DNA from: Gnomoniopsis sp. IMI 355080 | Taxonomy: Eukaryota; Ascomycota; Sordariomycetes; Diaporthales; Gnomoniaceae | Reading direction: 5' to 3' | Assembly: GCA_027946555.1 (NCBI GenBank) | Contig: JAPEVC010000008.1 | Coordinates: 248,001 to 312,000, forward strand | Length of the DNA stretch: 64,000 nt | Shown here: piece after piece, positions 1 through 11,498 of the stretch | How positions within the stretch are numbered: position 1 is the stretch's first letter | Layout of the letters: each line of letters begins with the position of its first letter | The notes under the pieces: model-generated | Told to the model about the DNA's origin: nothing | The model's input: only the letters and a program-made list of their open reading frames with translations | Databases searched by the model: none | Translations under genes and position numbers: made by a program

Positions 1-700
1 CAAGTCCATGGGATGCGTTGTCATTGCAGCAAAGCTGCTTGCACTCCCTCCAAACCAAAATGGATATCTTATATGCGGCGCATTCTGTTTTTGGGCGGCT
101 TTCTTGGGTCTCGCGACGGAGGCCGATGCCTCTTTTTCGGACTGCATAGTGGCAGTTATCTTTGTTAAGAGTTTATGTACACATTGAATGCCTCATATGT
201 GGATGTTGACGTAAAAGCCGTCCTGCTTGAATATAGTTCCCAAGGAGTAGCGAGTGGGATGAGGGGAGCTTCTAGGAAAATCACTAGGTGAAAGCCAACT
301 ATGCTCGAAATACAAAGTATGATGTCGTTAGAATTTCAGGTGTGATTCAATCCTCGAATCCAGATCCTCCTTTCCTCGCAGGGGGGGCCCACTTTCGAGG
401 GTCTCTGCGCAAAACGCCGATCTCGCAAGCGGACCCTTGAAAGTGGTGTCAAGGCTGCATCGTCACTATGCATGTGCAGGGGTTCCTTGTCTTGAAAGTC
501 GCGCGGAAAATGTTCCAATTGTTCCACTGCAGATCGGCCAAAGCTATTAGACCCGCCCAGAGCAGAACCTCACGTCGCCCTCACAAGCTTCAACTTCAAC
601 CTCCCAAGGCACTCAACACTCGGGGTCTTTGCAGCCTCGTTTGAAAAACAGGACCTGCCGTGGAGGAATGGCATCCTGATATCGAAATCCAGCTATCGAA
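1..700. other. Upstream region of the synthetase gene
   Basis: No coding region that I can support. It presumably carries the promoter and 5' UTR of the gene starting at 701; short open frames on the minus strand have no family features. Confidence 0.5.
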
Positions 701-2252
701 ATGGCTTCTCAATGGCGCCTTGTCTTGTGCTCGGCGCCCTTAAAGCTCGGCCGATCCTCTTCCTGTCTTTGCGCGCCAGTCGCAAGCCGGCTGCGCACCT
801 CCAAGAATGGTCCTCAGCCATGGGCAACCTACTCGACCTCGACAGGTGACTCGACCCCGACTTCGTGACGATGCAGGACCTGTCTGACTTTACAAAGCCG
901 CCGCTGCCCCTCCTAGCTCGAGTACTCCTTCCACGGTAGAGATCGACGGGAAAACGTTTCCCACCGACAGCTGGTACAACGCGCCCACCAATGTGATAGC
1001 TGCTGCTACACGCAAACTCCACCTTCAGAAGGACCACCCTGTGTCTATCACACGGAAGATCATCGAGCGCGTCTTCCCTGGGCCGACCTTCAAATACTAC
1101 AACTCCTTTCACCCCGTCGTGTCTGTCGAGGAGAACTTCGACTCTCTTGGCTTCCCAGAAAACCATCCAGGCCGGGCGCGCTCAGATACATACTACATCA
1201 ACTCTACCACTCTCCTCCGAACCCATACCAGCGCTCACGAAGCCGCCATCTTCAAAGCCAATGAAAGCAATGGCTACCTCATTTCAGCGGACGTCTACCG
1301 CCGCGACGAAGTCGACCGCAGCCACTACCCTGTCTTTCACCAAATGGAAGGCGCCCGCCTCTGGGACCGCGCGCGCGTGCCCAACGGTGACATAGCTGCC
1401 GCTGTCTGGGCAGACCTCGAGGCCCTCCCCAAGCACAGCGTCAAAGTGGAGGATCCCAACCCCCCCTTCCATTCCGAGCGCAATCCCTTGCAGGCCTCGC
1501 ACCACACCCCTGCCGAAGCGGAGGCGATAGGCGCGCATTTGAAGCGCTCGTTGGAGTTGATGGTGGTAGAGATCTTTTCGCGGGCAAAGGCGGCCGCAGC
1601 GCGGAGCGACCCGAATTACAAGGACGAGCCGCTGCGTGTGCGCTGGGTCGAGGCGTATTTCCCGTTCACGAGCCCGAGCTGGGAGCTGGAGGTGTACTAT
1701 GCAGGCGATTGGCTGGAGGTGCTCGGGTGCGGTGTCACGCAGCAGAGCATGTACATCAATGCGGGCCAGCCGCAGCAGCTGGGCTGGGCGTTTGGCATTG
1801 GGCTGGACCGAATTGCTATGCTGCTCTTCAATATTCCTGACATTCGCCTGTTTTGGTCGCAGGACCAGCGCTTCTTGAGCCAGTTCGCTGGGGTATCGGA
1901 AGATTTGAACAAGCTAAAACGATTTGTCCCGTTTTCGAAACATCCCGAGTGCTACAAGGATGTTTCCTTCTGGCTACGATCGACGTCGGCCGCTGGGGGC
2001 AACACAAAGGCAAACGCCCACGATTTCCATGAGAACGACGTCATGGAGATCATCCGCAGTGTGGCTGGTGACACGGTGGAGGATGTCAAGCTGGTGGACG
2101 AGTTCACGCACCCCAAGACGGGGAGGAAGAGCATGTGCTATCGGATCAACTACCGCAGCCTGGAGAGAACGCTAACAAATCTGGAGACCAACAAGTTACA
2201 CGATGAGGTTACAAGCGCCTTGGTTGAGAAACTTGGGGTGGAGATCCGGTAG
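701..2252 (+). CDS. MSF1: Mitochondrial phenylalanyl-tRNA synthetase
   Basis: Charges mitochondrial tRNA-Phe with phenylalanine as a monomeric class II synthetase in the matrix. I read two exons, 701-864 and 917-2252, with a 52-nt intron (GTGACG...CCTAG), giving 499 aa, normal for the family. The start at 701 opens a basic, Ser-rich presequence suited to mitochondrial import. Visible landmarks are the class II motif 2-like region ending in HQMEGARLWD, the motif 3-like GWAFGIGLDRIAMLLF, and a C-terminal ferredoxin-fold anticodon-binding domain ending about residue 499. It is the only clear housekeeping gene here. The family call is very secure; the exact 5' intron is inferred from frame. Confidence 0.93.
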
Positions 2253-3336
2253 CCTCAGAAAATGGTGCTGTCACCTAAGGCGCACTTATAATGAATTATC
2301 TGAGAGTCTTATATGGCCAACTGTATGTGTGGCCAACTAAAAAAACTAAGCTCCTCTTCCCATCTTCAACTAAATTCAGGTGATACGTCGATGATTCAAT
2401 CCCTTGGATGGGACGATTCCAAGGCGAGATAGAATCTTTCATAGTATGGCTGATGATGAATAAGGTATTTACATATTACCCAAAGTACACCGGCCTCCTC
2501 GTCCGTCTGACCCATGAGAGTCAGGGTTTTGCATGATGGGTCTGAGAAACCCAGCGAGTCGGCGAAGTACCGAAGGCGCAAATCGTCAATTATCCCAGCC
2601 ATTGTCAAGCGTTGGAGCGGCGCGGTGGCGCCGCGACCAAACCGGGCCCGGATACGTTGACGGCAACACCAGGAAAAATAGCAAGCGAATCGATACAGTG
2701 ACGATAGCAGATGTAATTAGGTACCAGTCGAAACTGTGTAAGCTTGGAACGCGGTCTGGAGACTTCCAGGTCTACGTACTGTACCTACGTAAATAGCGCA
2801 AGCCTGGTCAAGAAATTCTTTGTGAAAGAGACGTCAGCATAATAACACAATAGATTGTGAAATGACGCAGAGCCGTTGATACCAATGGGTGGTCCGAACA
2901 GGCTTTCAGGTAATGGTACAGGTGGGTCTGGAGTGTCATGTGGTGGACCAAGGATCAAAAGATCTATCAGATGCTCGAATAGTCTATGATTTGAAGCTAG
3001 AACGTAGAGTGGAAAAGGGCGTTCTTAACGCTGGGCCGGTCCCTGATCTAAATGTATGAGGCCATCTTCATGCAAGGTGTGTAGACATGGAAAGGACGTG
3101 TGAAGGTTTGTCCCGTAACCATCCCTCATGACATTTATCTAAGAAGTTTCGAGAGAACTCTTATCTTCAATCCCGTAAACAAGTTTCATCGCAAGCAAGA
3201 CAACTTTTGGAAGGTCTTGTGGGGGCAAAAGGTTATTGCTCGACGCTAGCCTCGTCAGAAGGGCCCAGAAATGTGGCGACTTGGTGCAGTGGCACGGAAA
3301 GAGTCAGCTAATGCTTTGAAGTATGTGTCTCAAGGA
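2253..3336. other. Spacer between convergent genes
   Basis: About 1.1 kb between the 3' ends of the synthetase (+) and the bZIP gene (-). It should hold both 3' UTRs. Short ORFs here look random, and I see no other feature. Confidence 0.5.
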
Positions 3337-4761
3337 CTATGTCTGAATGTTATGAAAAACGAATAGAGAAGTCATGATTGTTAGCACAGGAGGGATGATT
3401 AGAGCTCACCGTTTCTTCTAATCCCGTATCACGTTGCGCCTGGGGATAATGAGTGCCTGCTTTGCGCTTGCTGGACTCATGGTACTCTAGGACGCAAATC
3501 GCCTCGGCGGCTCTGAGTATCTCATCCTCGTAACCTCGACGTTGCCACGCGCTCCAGGTCGTGGACTGTGTCCTTAGCTCGGCGAGAAGCTCCGGAAGGC
3601 GTCGCTTGCGGCTCAGGCGCTGCTCCGACGCCAACGCAGACGTTGGGTTGAAGTCCCGGGCATAGTATTGTGCAGCCATTGTGTCAAAATTATCGAATCC
3701 CATATGCCGTGCACATCTTAATAAGTATTCAAATCGTTCTTCTATAGTCGCCTGCGCATCGGGCATCGTTGCATCGAGAGTGCCAGTCTCCGCTCCTGGG
3801 GTGATGAGAGCGTCCACAAGTTCAGATTGATAGGCTTCGTGGGATATTTGTATAGCGGACGCCGAGGGTGTCGCTGATGCCAGGCTCGGTTGCGAAGCGG
3901 CGGGCGATATGATTTGAAATTGGTCCTCCCATGTGTGAGTGTCGAAACAAGTTGTGCTCAGGCCCTGTAGGCTCGATGTCATTGGATTGGGTGGTTCTAT
4001 CGTTGACTGGTAAGAAACTGTGCGAGTTATACCTAGCAGCGACGCCTGTGGGAAGGCCCAGTATTGAACGGAGGCTTGGAACGTACCCAAAACATCGCTA
4101 GTGGCCTGATTTGGAGCATAGTGCAGCACATGGTCCTCATGCTCCGCTGTGCGAGACGGTGCCGGGGGCTTGCAAAGAGTTTCCGGGGTCTGACCAGTCA
4201 GAGCCGGTCTTTCGTATCGTGAACTGGAAAGAGATGTCGCTTGGTGAGCGTTGAGTACTGTGTGTCCTGCATCGTTGGACGTGGCATTGGACGATGGTCC
4301 CTCGTCCATGTAAAATAGTGGCAGATAGAAAGGCTCGGATGGACTTCTATACGGGCCCCTATTTGATTCTACGAGATCCAGTCTTGGATCTGTGACCGTC
4401 GTCGGAATACCTCCACTTGACCCATTGAAATTGGTCTCGTCTATTCCGTGGCCACGGTACAGAGGGTACGCTGGCTTGTCGTCACTACTTCCGAACTGCG
4501 TCTTGAGTTGGTGTGCTTCGTTATCCTGTGTTGAAGTACGTGCCGAGCGCTGCATCTCGTCAATCTGGTTTTGCAATGCGCCGAGACGCTGTTTCATCCG
4601 CTGCCCTGTCCTGGTGTTAGCATCGTGGTGTTGAGACCTGATGGCTAAGTATTGTAAAGTTCCGCCATCATCTCACTGTATGTGCGTTGCGCGTCTCTAT
4701 TCCGGATGCGCTTTTTGGTCTTGGGGTCTGCTTCCAGGCTCGGTGTTTGTGTGTTCTCCAT
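3337..4761 (-). CDS. bZIP transcription factor (AP-1/Yap-like basic region)
   Basis: A nuclear DNA-binding regulator. Exons on the minus strand are 4761-4677, 4605-3410 and 3342-3337 (428 aa). The first intron (4606-4676) has a GCTAAC branch site. Splicing reads NRDAQRTYRQRMKQRLGALQ across the junction, the fungal basic region followed by a short leucine-type coiled coil at about residues 15-50. The last exon would be only 6 nt (one Thr codon plus stop), also preceded by a TGCTAAC branch site; reading through instead gives a slightly longer tail. The middle is low-complexity and the C-terminal third (a conserved-looking ARHMGFDNFDTMAAQYYARD segment) matches fungal bZIPs of this type. It lies next to the P450/terpene-synthase pair and is the natural candidate pathway regulator, which is inference from position. 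Confidence 0.85.
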
Positions 4762-5794
4762 TGGACCTGTCCGACAATATCAAATGCAATCGAACTGAAC
4801 ACGAGTCCTAAACACTCAGCACATCAGCGGACAGAGCCAACCTTTGAATCCTCTCCCAGATTAACTTTGGCACAAGTAGGAGCGCGTCTTATATGCGCCC
4901 GTTGCCTCGAAGCACCTCATCAGGACCCTTCCATTGGTGTGAAGCCTTACAGGGGGTCCATGATGACGAGAGATCGTATGCCTCTTTGAGCTCTTCCACC
5001 TGCGAGGTCCTACTTTACCGAGCTGAGTGAATCCTTCAGGACCTACGCAAGATGTATCTATGACAAGTTAAAGGCATACAGGGTCCTTACGTAGATACAG
5101 TCAGATCCTAAAGCTGGGGTAAAAAAATCCTGATTGAGGGGCGGGAGCAGCCACATCCGTCGCTTCCGTGGACTATACGCCTGATTACTCAGTACAACCG
5201 CCCTTCTCCCTCAGCGACACTATCACACTACCACATTACAAGGAGGCACCAGTGGCCATGGCAGATTCTGTTATGAGGCATGAAATCGAAAAGACTGTAA
5301 GTTGACCGCGACATTGCTTTGAATAATTCCGGCCTAAGCGGCAATGGTTTGAGGCTATGGTGAACATGGTGATGAGACTTCAAGACCCGACGCGCTGAGT
5401 GGACCCGTAGGAAGAATAGAATCTGCCTGATTGGGGACCTCTGTTATCTGCCGTAAGCGGAGATAGGTGGCTTCCATCAAAGGCAGGTGGACAACGCCCA
5501 CAAATGATACTGCTTTCTACCTAGATATGTAAGGCATATCTAAGCGACCTGAGACAGTAATCCGGACAACAAATCCTGCATGCCCTCTTGACTATCACAG
5601 GAGCAAATAATGAGACAATGGTACTCAGTACCTACCTAAGTAGATATTATGCGCGGTTACCTAGGTTAGGTATTTCAGTAGCCCAAATTCTCACACTCAT
5701 CCTTCATCGCCCAAAGCACTACACAGCTTATGGTAGCTTATTAACTTGAAGCTAATCTAAATGTGTAAAAATTCACAATGTCCAGAGCTGTACT
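4762..5794. other. bZIP promoter and P450 3' flank
   Basis: Contains the bZIP promoter on its left and the P450 3' UTR on its right. A good-looking start (GGCCATGGCAG at about 5254) opens 13 codons on the plus strand and runs into GTAAGT, but I find no following exon. An imperfect copy of the recurrent palindrome (TACCTAGGTT) lies at 5658-5667. Confidence 0.45.
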
Positions 5795-7768
5795 TTATAA
5801 CACTACTCTTACTCCACGACTGTCCAATTTTGGAAGAGGCATCAAGAAATCCACAGATTGAGCAACGTCAGACTCGTCAGTCTCGTATATCGAGAGCTTC
5901 GGTCCCCCGGGTCGGAATAGAACTGCCAACGCCCAGTTCATCTCGGCATTTGCCAGGCTATCATTTCGGTCAGTTTATGCTGAGGTTGACCAGAATGAGA
6001 TTGCGGCTCAAAACCTACTTTATACCCAAGCAGTTCCTCGAACCTTTTGCGAATGGAACCCAGTTCCTATCCATCTTGGGATCATATTTTCCGAGCCATC
6101 GTTCCGGAATGAATTTGAAAGGCTCGGGGAAGACGCTCGGATCAGAGTGCAAAGAGTATGCCGACATACCCACCGGCGTGTTCTTGGGTATAGTCCATTG
6201 CTTGTACTGGAGTGCAACGTCCGGGGAGCAGCGAGGCAGCCGACGCATAACTCCGTAGCTCAGACTTTTCGAGCATCAGCCAAAGGTACGAAATCGAAAT
6301 CTTACTGAAGACTTACCGTAGGCCTTCTGTGATGACCGCTTGCAGGTAAGGGAGTTTTTCGAGGTCCGACCACTTCGGCAGATTATGAGGGTAGTCGGCC
6401 ATCAGTGGCGCCAACTCATCGCTCAAGCGTTGCTTCATGTGCGGGTTAGTGAGTAGGTAGAAGCACACAAATCCCATTGTACGCGCAGTCGTGGCTGTAC
6501 CGGCGCCGAACAGTACCATAGCCTCTCGAGACAATCTCTCCGTAGACTGCTCAGAAGCTGGCATGTCGCTAGTGACGATGTAGCGGAAAATGGAATTAGA
6601 TGCGCTCTCATCATACTTCTTGGCGCCAACATTTTCCCGCTTCGATTCCTCAATGTGCCGAGCCATCATCTATCAATATTGTGTCAGGATGATTCGAGAT
6701 ATTTTGACCGGCGAAGTCTATTTACCTGACGAAATTCATTGAAACCTGAAGCGCCTGGGTATACGTGATACAATAGTTTAGTGGGAACCAGCCGCGCCAA
6801 GCTGCTCATGTTAGAAGGCTTGAATGTACGTAGATATCCTTGATAGGCGGGCCTGGGGACCTACGTGACAAGCTGAGGCATATGCATGAAGAGTAGAAGC
6901 TGTCTTACAACCCTTTCAATCAAGTCATGCCTGTTGTATAATTAGGACAGATCCAAAAAAAAAAATGTATCAGTCGTAGCAAATTTAATTCACTTGCCAT
7001 TCTTTGCCAAATTCGGGTCTGGACATCATATTTGGCGGAGTTTCGCAGCAAATTTTGCCAATCACGTCCCCTGCGAATGCAGAAAAGATATGATCCAGCC
7101 GAACGACAGTGTCTGACCCCTGGAGTGCCTCGAGCCGGTCGTTCAAGAGGGTTGCCTCTTCTTTTATCATGCCTTCCATTCTGCCAATCCCCGCACGGGA
7201 GAAGAAGGGCTCGAGAGGCTTGCGACGACGTCGGTGCAATTCGTGACTCTCCGTCATTGTGTGGGAGTCTTGAAATCGTAAGGCGAGGATCTTGAACCAG
7301 GAGGAATAGGATACGCACCGTCAAATCCAATGCCTGTCCTGTACCGCGGCCAAATGGTAGTGCGCCGGGTATTGGCAGTGACATATACTTCATTGTAAAA
7401 CTCCGGATCGTTAATCACGATTTCGTAGGGATTGATCCGAACAATAGGCCCTGTCAAGATATGGGATTAACTATTTGTGACGAGGTATTGCCTAATTCGG
7501 CTGGCGCATGGAACGAGATGAACGTACCGTATTTCTTGTGCATCTCTTCTATCTTGTACACATACTTGCCTCTTGCGACGACATCGTAATAGAACTCGTA
7601 GAGCCTAGAGGCAGCAGCAAGCTTCGGTCCAGGGAACCCTGCTAGAGGATGGAAAAAGAGGTTGTAGATCGACGTTGATAGCAGATAGATGCCAACGACT
7701 GTGGCAAGAACAAAAAGGACTTGCAACGTATGTCCCCATCCCTGAACATGCTGGATAAGGCCGTCCAT
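5795..7768 (-). CDS. Cytochrome P450 monooxygenase, cluster member
   Basis: A heme-thiolate oxygenase anchored in the ER membrane. Minus-strand exons are 7768-7528, 7450-7319, 7268-6998, 6930-6865, 6801-6726, 6669-6317, 6258-6019 and 5957-5795, giving 513 aa, the normal length. An N-terminal membrane helix (about 10-35) is followed by the proline-rich hinge PLAGFPGPK. The I-helix shows AGTATTAR, the K-helix ExxR is E377-G-L-R380, then FIPERW, and the heme motif FAKGSRNCLG puts the thiolate at about Cys456. All catalytic signatures are present. Intron 3 (6931-6997) appears to be a GC-AG intron. The gene is divergent from the chimeric terpene synthase across about 1 kb, so oxidation of the cyclase product is the likely role. 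The substrate cannot be read from sequence. Confidence 0.92.
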
Positions 7769-8102
7769 GCTGGAAGAAATTGTCGATCAGCGACTCCTAT
7801 GTGCAGCCAGGTATTTGCCTAGGTCGAGATGAAATTTCAGCGTATCTAAAGGATCATCGCTCAGCGTGGTGCGATATTTATTGGACTCTGGTTGACATTG
7901 CTGCAAGTGCTTCCCAGCGCGAATAAATGGCTTTGGGCTGATTTGGCATATCTTTTCCTTTATCTCGAGAAAAGTAAGCGCTGAAAGATATGGTCTCACT
8001 TTCCTGCACAACACACCATCTGTTTTCATGTTGACAAAACTTTACTCTCCCCATGACTGTGCCGATTACTGTCCCCTGTCGTCTTACTACGTTAAGTACC
8101 TG

Positions 8103-8112
8103 TACCTAGGTA
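8103..8112. repeat. TACCTAGGTA palindrome
   Basis: Exact copy inside the P450/terpene-synthase promoter, P450-proximal half. Confidence 0.8.
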
Positions 8113-8492
8113 ATTTGATCCTGTCGCCATGACTACATCACTTACCATCCTATTCGACGTGTTCGTTCGGTACTATGGAGAATATTCAGCAATCTCACAA
8201 GTACCGCGCCGCGTATTACTCCATCCTAGGACTCCGTGACTCTCCCTAGGAACGGGCGTGTCATACCTACGCATTTGGACCGACCGCTCCAACAGGAGTT
8301 CTGACGATTCCTTCGCGCCAGTCTGCGATTACCGTGGAGGTCCGATGTCAATGAAGCTCTGGTACTGAAGAAAGCCTGTCCTGAATCCTGCCCACGTGCC
8401 TATAAGCACACCAGGAGCTTGTTACAGAGTGACACGCCTCTTAGGCGCCCACGACCTTACTCAGCCGCATAGATAAGCGCATCGGATCTGAT

Positions 8493-8503
8493 TATATATA
8501 TAT
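8493..8503 (+). promoter_or_regulatory. TATA-like element of terpene synthase
   Basis: An 11-bp alternating TA run (TATATATATAT) 255 bp upstream of the chosen ATG at 8758. It fits a core promoter whose leader would contain the upstream ORFs described below. No transcription start is known. Confidence 0.45.
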
Positions 8504-8577
8504 GAGAGTGAGAAGATCAGCCATTCATCGTTGCAGTGCCACATGAAAGTCAGAGGACGAAGACAACGTCTAGCTCG

Positions 8578-8587
8578 TACCTAGGTA
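8578..8587. repeat. TACCTAGGTA palindrome
   Basis: Exact copy in the terpene-synthase leader, 85 bp downstream of the start of the TATA-like run. Confidence 0.8.
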
Positions 8588-8646
8588 AATTCTCAGTGCC
8601 TCCTCCGAGGGACAGATGCTCACCGTACTTACCCAGCTCGAATATC

Positions 8647-8742
8647 ATGCAAGAGTATTTTAGCAATCTATCATATCTCTTTTTGCTGCAACTTGGCCTA
8701 TTTATCTTCTACATTCTTGTGCGACTATCCTTCTCAACCTAA
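8647..8742 (+). other. Hydrophobic 31-codon upstream ORF
   Basis: ATG at 8647 to a stop ending at 8742, only 15 nt before the synthase ATG. The peptide is mostly Leu/Phe/Ile (for example YLFLLQLGLFIFYILV) and would form one membrane helix. Another ATG at 8543 opens a 13-codon uORF. Whether either is translated is unknown. Confidence 0.35.
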
Positions 8743-8757
8743 GTAACTGTTAGAGAC

Positions 8758-11498
8758 ATGGAGCATCAAATGGAGTACAAGTTTTCCTCTATTGTCGACC
8801 CTTCGACGTACGAAACTCACGGCCTCTGTGATGGAATTCCACTAAGGTGTCATCATAATCCCGAGCTTGAGGAGATCGAGACACTGAGATGTCAAGAGGA
8901 CTGGCGGAAATGGGTGGGGCCTCTAGGATTCTACAAGGGCGGTCTGGGTCCGAGATGGAACTTCATGGCTATTACCATTCCAGAATGCTTGCCAGAGAGG
9001 TTGGGAGTCTTAGGATATGCAAATGAGCTTGCGTTCCTGCATGATGGTAAGTCAACACGAAAGACGCCTGCGGCCTATCTCAGCTTTCATACACAGACCA
9101 GTCGTCGCTAACACACAGCAAGACATCACAGATGTAGTCTCAGTTGTAAGTCTTGAAAATTGATCAGTGACGGAACGTGAGTGCTAACAGCAGATAGGGT
9201 GATGCACACAACGACGACCTGAAGGCAACCTTTGAACAATTGGCCCGAACTGGAAGAATTGAGAAGGCCACTTCGGGTAAAAGAGCAATACAAGCCCATA
9301 TAGCTCAAGAAATGTTGAGCCTGCATAAAGAGCAAGCAACGACCACTATGAAAGCATGGGCGGAGTTTGCAGAACTTGGTTCAGGCCGCCATCACGATAC
9401 GCATTTCAAGTCTGAGGCTGACTATATCAAATATCGCATGATTGATATTGGAACGATGTAAGACTCCTCTATTTGTTGCAGTCGCGTCGTGAATTGTAAT
9501 TAATTTTTGACAGGTTCTGGTACGGCATGGTGACCTTCGGAATGGGTATCAGCATTCCGAAGGAAGAAGTGGCCTTGGCTCACGAGTTGGCCAACGTCGC
9601 ATACCTAAACCTGGGTCTTACTAACGACCTCTATTCCTATCAGAAAGAGTACGAGACAGCGATGGCCATGGGACAGGACTACGTTGTCAATATAATTTGG
9701 GTGTTGATGGAGGAACATGGCATTTCTGAAGAGAAGGCCAAGGAAACGTGCAGGGAGAAAATCAAGCAGACCATCGTTGACTTTAGGGACATCGTCAGAC
9801 ACACCAACGCACGAGGTGACGTGTCTAATGAGACAAAGAGGTATATCGAGGCCATGTTGTACAGCTTGAGCGGCAACCTTGTTTGGAGCATTGAATGCCC
9901 CAGGTACCACAGCTGGGCCTCTTACAATGAGAGGCAACTCGACTTGATGAAGAACGGCATTCCGAGTCCCGAGAACGACAATGCGCTGCAGCATCCGACG
10001 GACGGTACTGTATCTCCCGAGTCAAGCCGGCCGCAGTGGCATGACAGCAATGATGGGCGGAATACTGTCATTTCCCCTGCAAACACCATGGCCCCTATCA
10101 AAGACCAGAACTTGGTACATGAAACCAGTAATGGCACCGGACTTGTCAATGTATTCGCCCGACATGGGATCAAAGACTTGAAAGCCATGCGGATCGTTGA
10201 TGAGCCTATTACCCCTCCCGCTGATAAAGAGCACCATGAGCCGGATACCATGAATCATGGGGGGGACATGATCCAGATCATGAAGCATGCATTAGATACA
10301 AAGGTTAGGACCCTTACAGTTTTTTTGCTATGATTTGGGTACAATACTGACTGTGATAGAATTGAGCAGATTATAGAGGCTCCATACGATTACTTGACCT
10401 CTCTTCCGTCGAAGAACATCAGGGAAAGGGCGATTGATGCTTTGAATGTCTGGCTCGGGGTGCCAGCCGGCAAACTTCACAGCATCAAACTGATCACAAA
10501 GCTACTCCACAGTGCTTCACTGATGTTAGATATTATCATTTTCCCTTAGAGTCAAAAGTTTACTGACACGTAAACCAGGCTTGACGATCTGGAAGATGGG
10601 TCACAACTTCGTCGAGGTCGACCCGCAACGCACACCATATTCGGAGGAGGTCAGACTGTCAACGCAGCGAACTACCAGATCTTGAGGGCACTGGAAGAGG
10701 TGCTAAGTCTGCAAAATGCAGAGAGTCTAATGATATATTCAGGTCATTACAATTCAAACCCGTCCGTTAATGTTTTCGAAGCTTACTGTTTTGACAGAGG
10801 AGTTAAAGAATCTCTACATTGGTCAGAGCCTGGACCTCCATTGGACCCGCAATATAATCTGTCCCTCAGTCGACGAATACCTTGAGATGGTTGAGAACAG
10901 TGAGTCAGGCTTTCCTCTAAGCATCTTGATGCCCGCCATCATAGGTGGAGAATTCTAATGTGATGAAAGAAACGGGTGGGCTCTTCAGACTGTTTGGCCG
11001 GCTGATGGCAGCACATTCGACAACGGCCGTAAATGGTGATCTAGTTCTATTCTTGAACAACCTCGGACGATACTTCCAAGTCCGAGATGATTATCAAAAT
11101 CTCACATCATCTCAGGTATGTCTTGGTCCTGTTTCCTGAGCTTCCAGACTGGAGATGAGGCTAAAGGATAATAGTACACTGAACAGAAAGGGTTTTGTGA
11201 AGACTTGGATGAGGGAAAATATTCCCTGCCATTAATCCATCTCGAATCGACACTGACCAAAACACCTAAACAAGTTCTGCGAAATCTTCTAGCTCAACGG
11301 CGCATCGACAACGGATCGTCAATCGCGTATAAGCAGACTATCCTTGCCATGATGGAGAGTAGTGGCAGTCTGTCTTACACAGCAGACTTCCTGAGCGCAT
11401 TGCGCAAGAAGGTTGAGGAGGGGCTCGAGGGCCTGGAGACCAGCTTCGCAGCAGCCAATCCTGAGTTTCGGGAGCTATTTAGAATGCTTAAAGTTTGA
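8758..11498 (+). CDS. Chimeric terpene synthase (class I cyclase + prenyltransferase)
   Basis: A bifunctional enzyme that builds a linear polyprenyl diphosphate from IPP/DMAPP in its C-terminal half and cyclises it in its N-terminal half. Such chimeras make di- or sesterterpenes. Nine exons: 8758-9046, 9123-9145, 9198-9457, 9514-10303, 10370-10524, 10579-10742, 10798-10899, 10970-11115, 11187-11498; 746 aa, typical for the class. The cyclase half has DDITD at 96-100 (split by intron 1) and the NSE motif NDLYSYQKE at 228-236. After a low-complexity linker (about 295-370), the prenyltransferase half has DDLEDGSQLRRG from 508 and RDDYQNL from 633. Both active sites look intact. Exon 2 is only 23 nt. 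Chain length (C20 or C25) and ring system cannot be predicted here. A second in-frame ATG four codons downstream could also start. Confidence 0.93.

Larger units (their letters stand above)
7769..8757. promoter_or_regulatory. Bidirectional P450 / terpene synthase promoter
   Basis: A 989-bp divergent intergenic region. It holds two exact TACCTAGGTA palindromes (8103 and 8578), a TATA-like run at 8493-8503 facing the synthase, and the synthase leader with small upstream ORFs. Shared control of both genes is inferred from the arrangement. Confidence 0.6.

Noticed and set aside
5258..5300. A first exon of a small gene (MADSVMRHEIEKT then GTAAGT).
   Set aside because: No downstream exon or family signature could be found before the P450 3' end.
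8536..8742. A 68-codon frame as an N-terminal exon of the terpene synthase.
   Set aside because: It starts with GTG, has no splice donor joining it to the synthase frame, and the synthase has its own good start at 8758.
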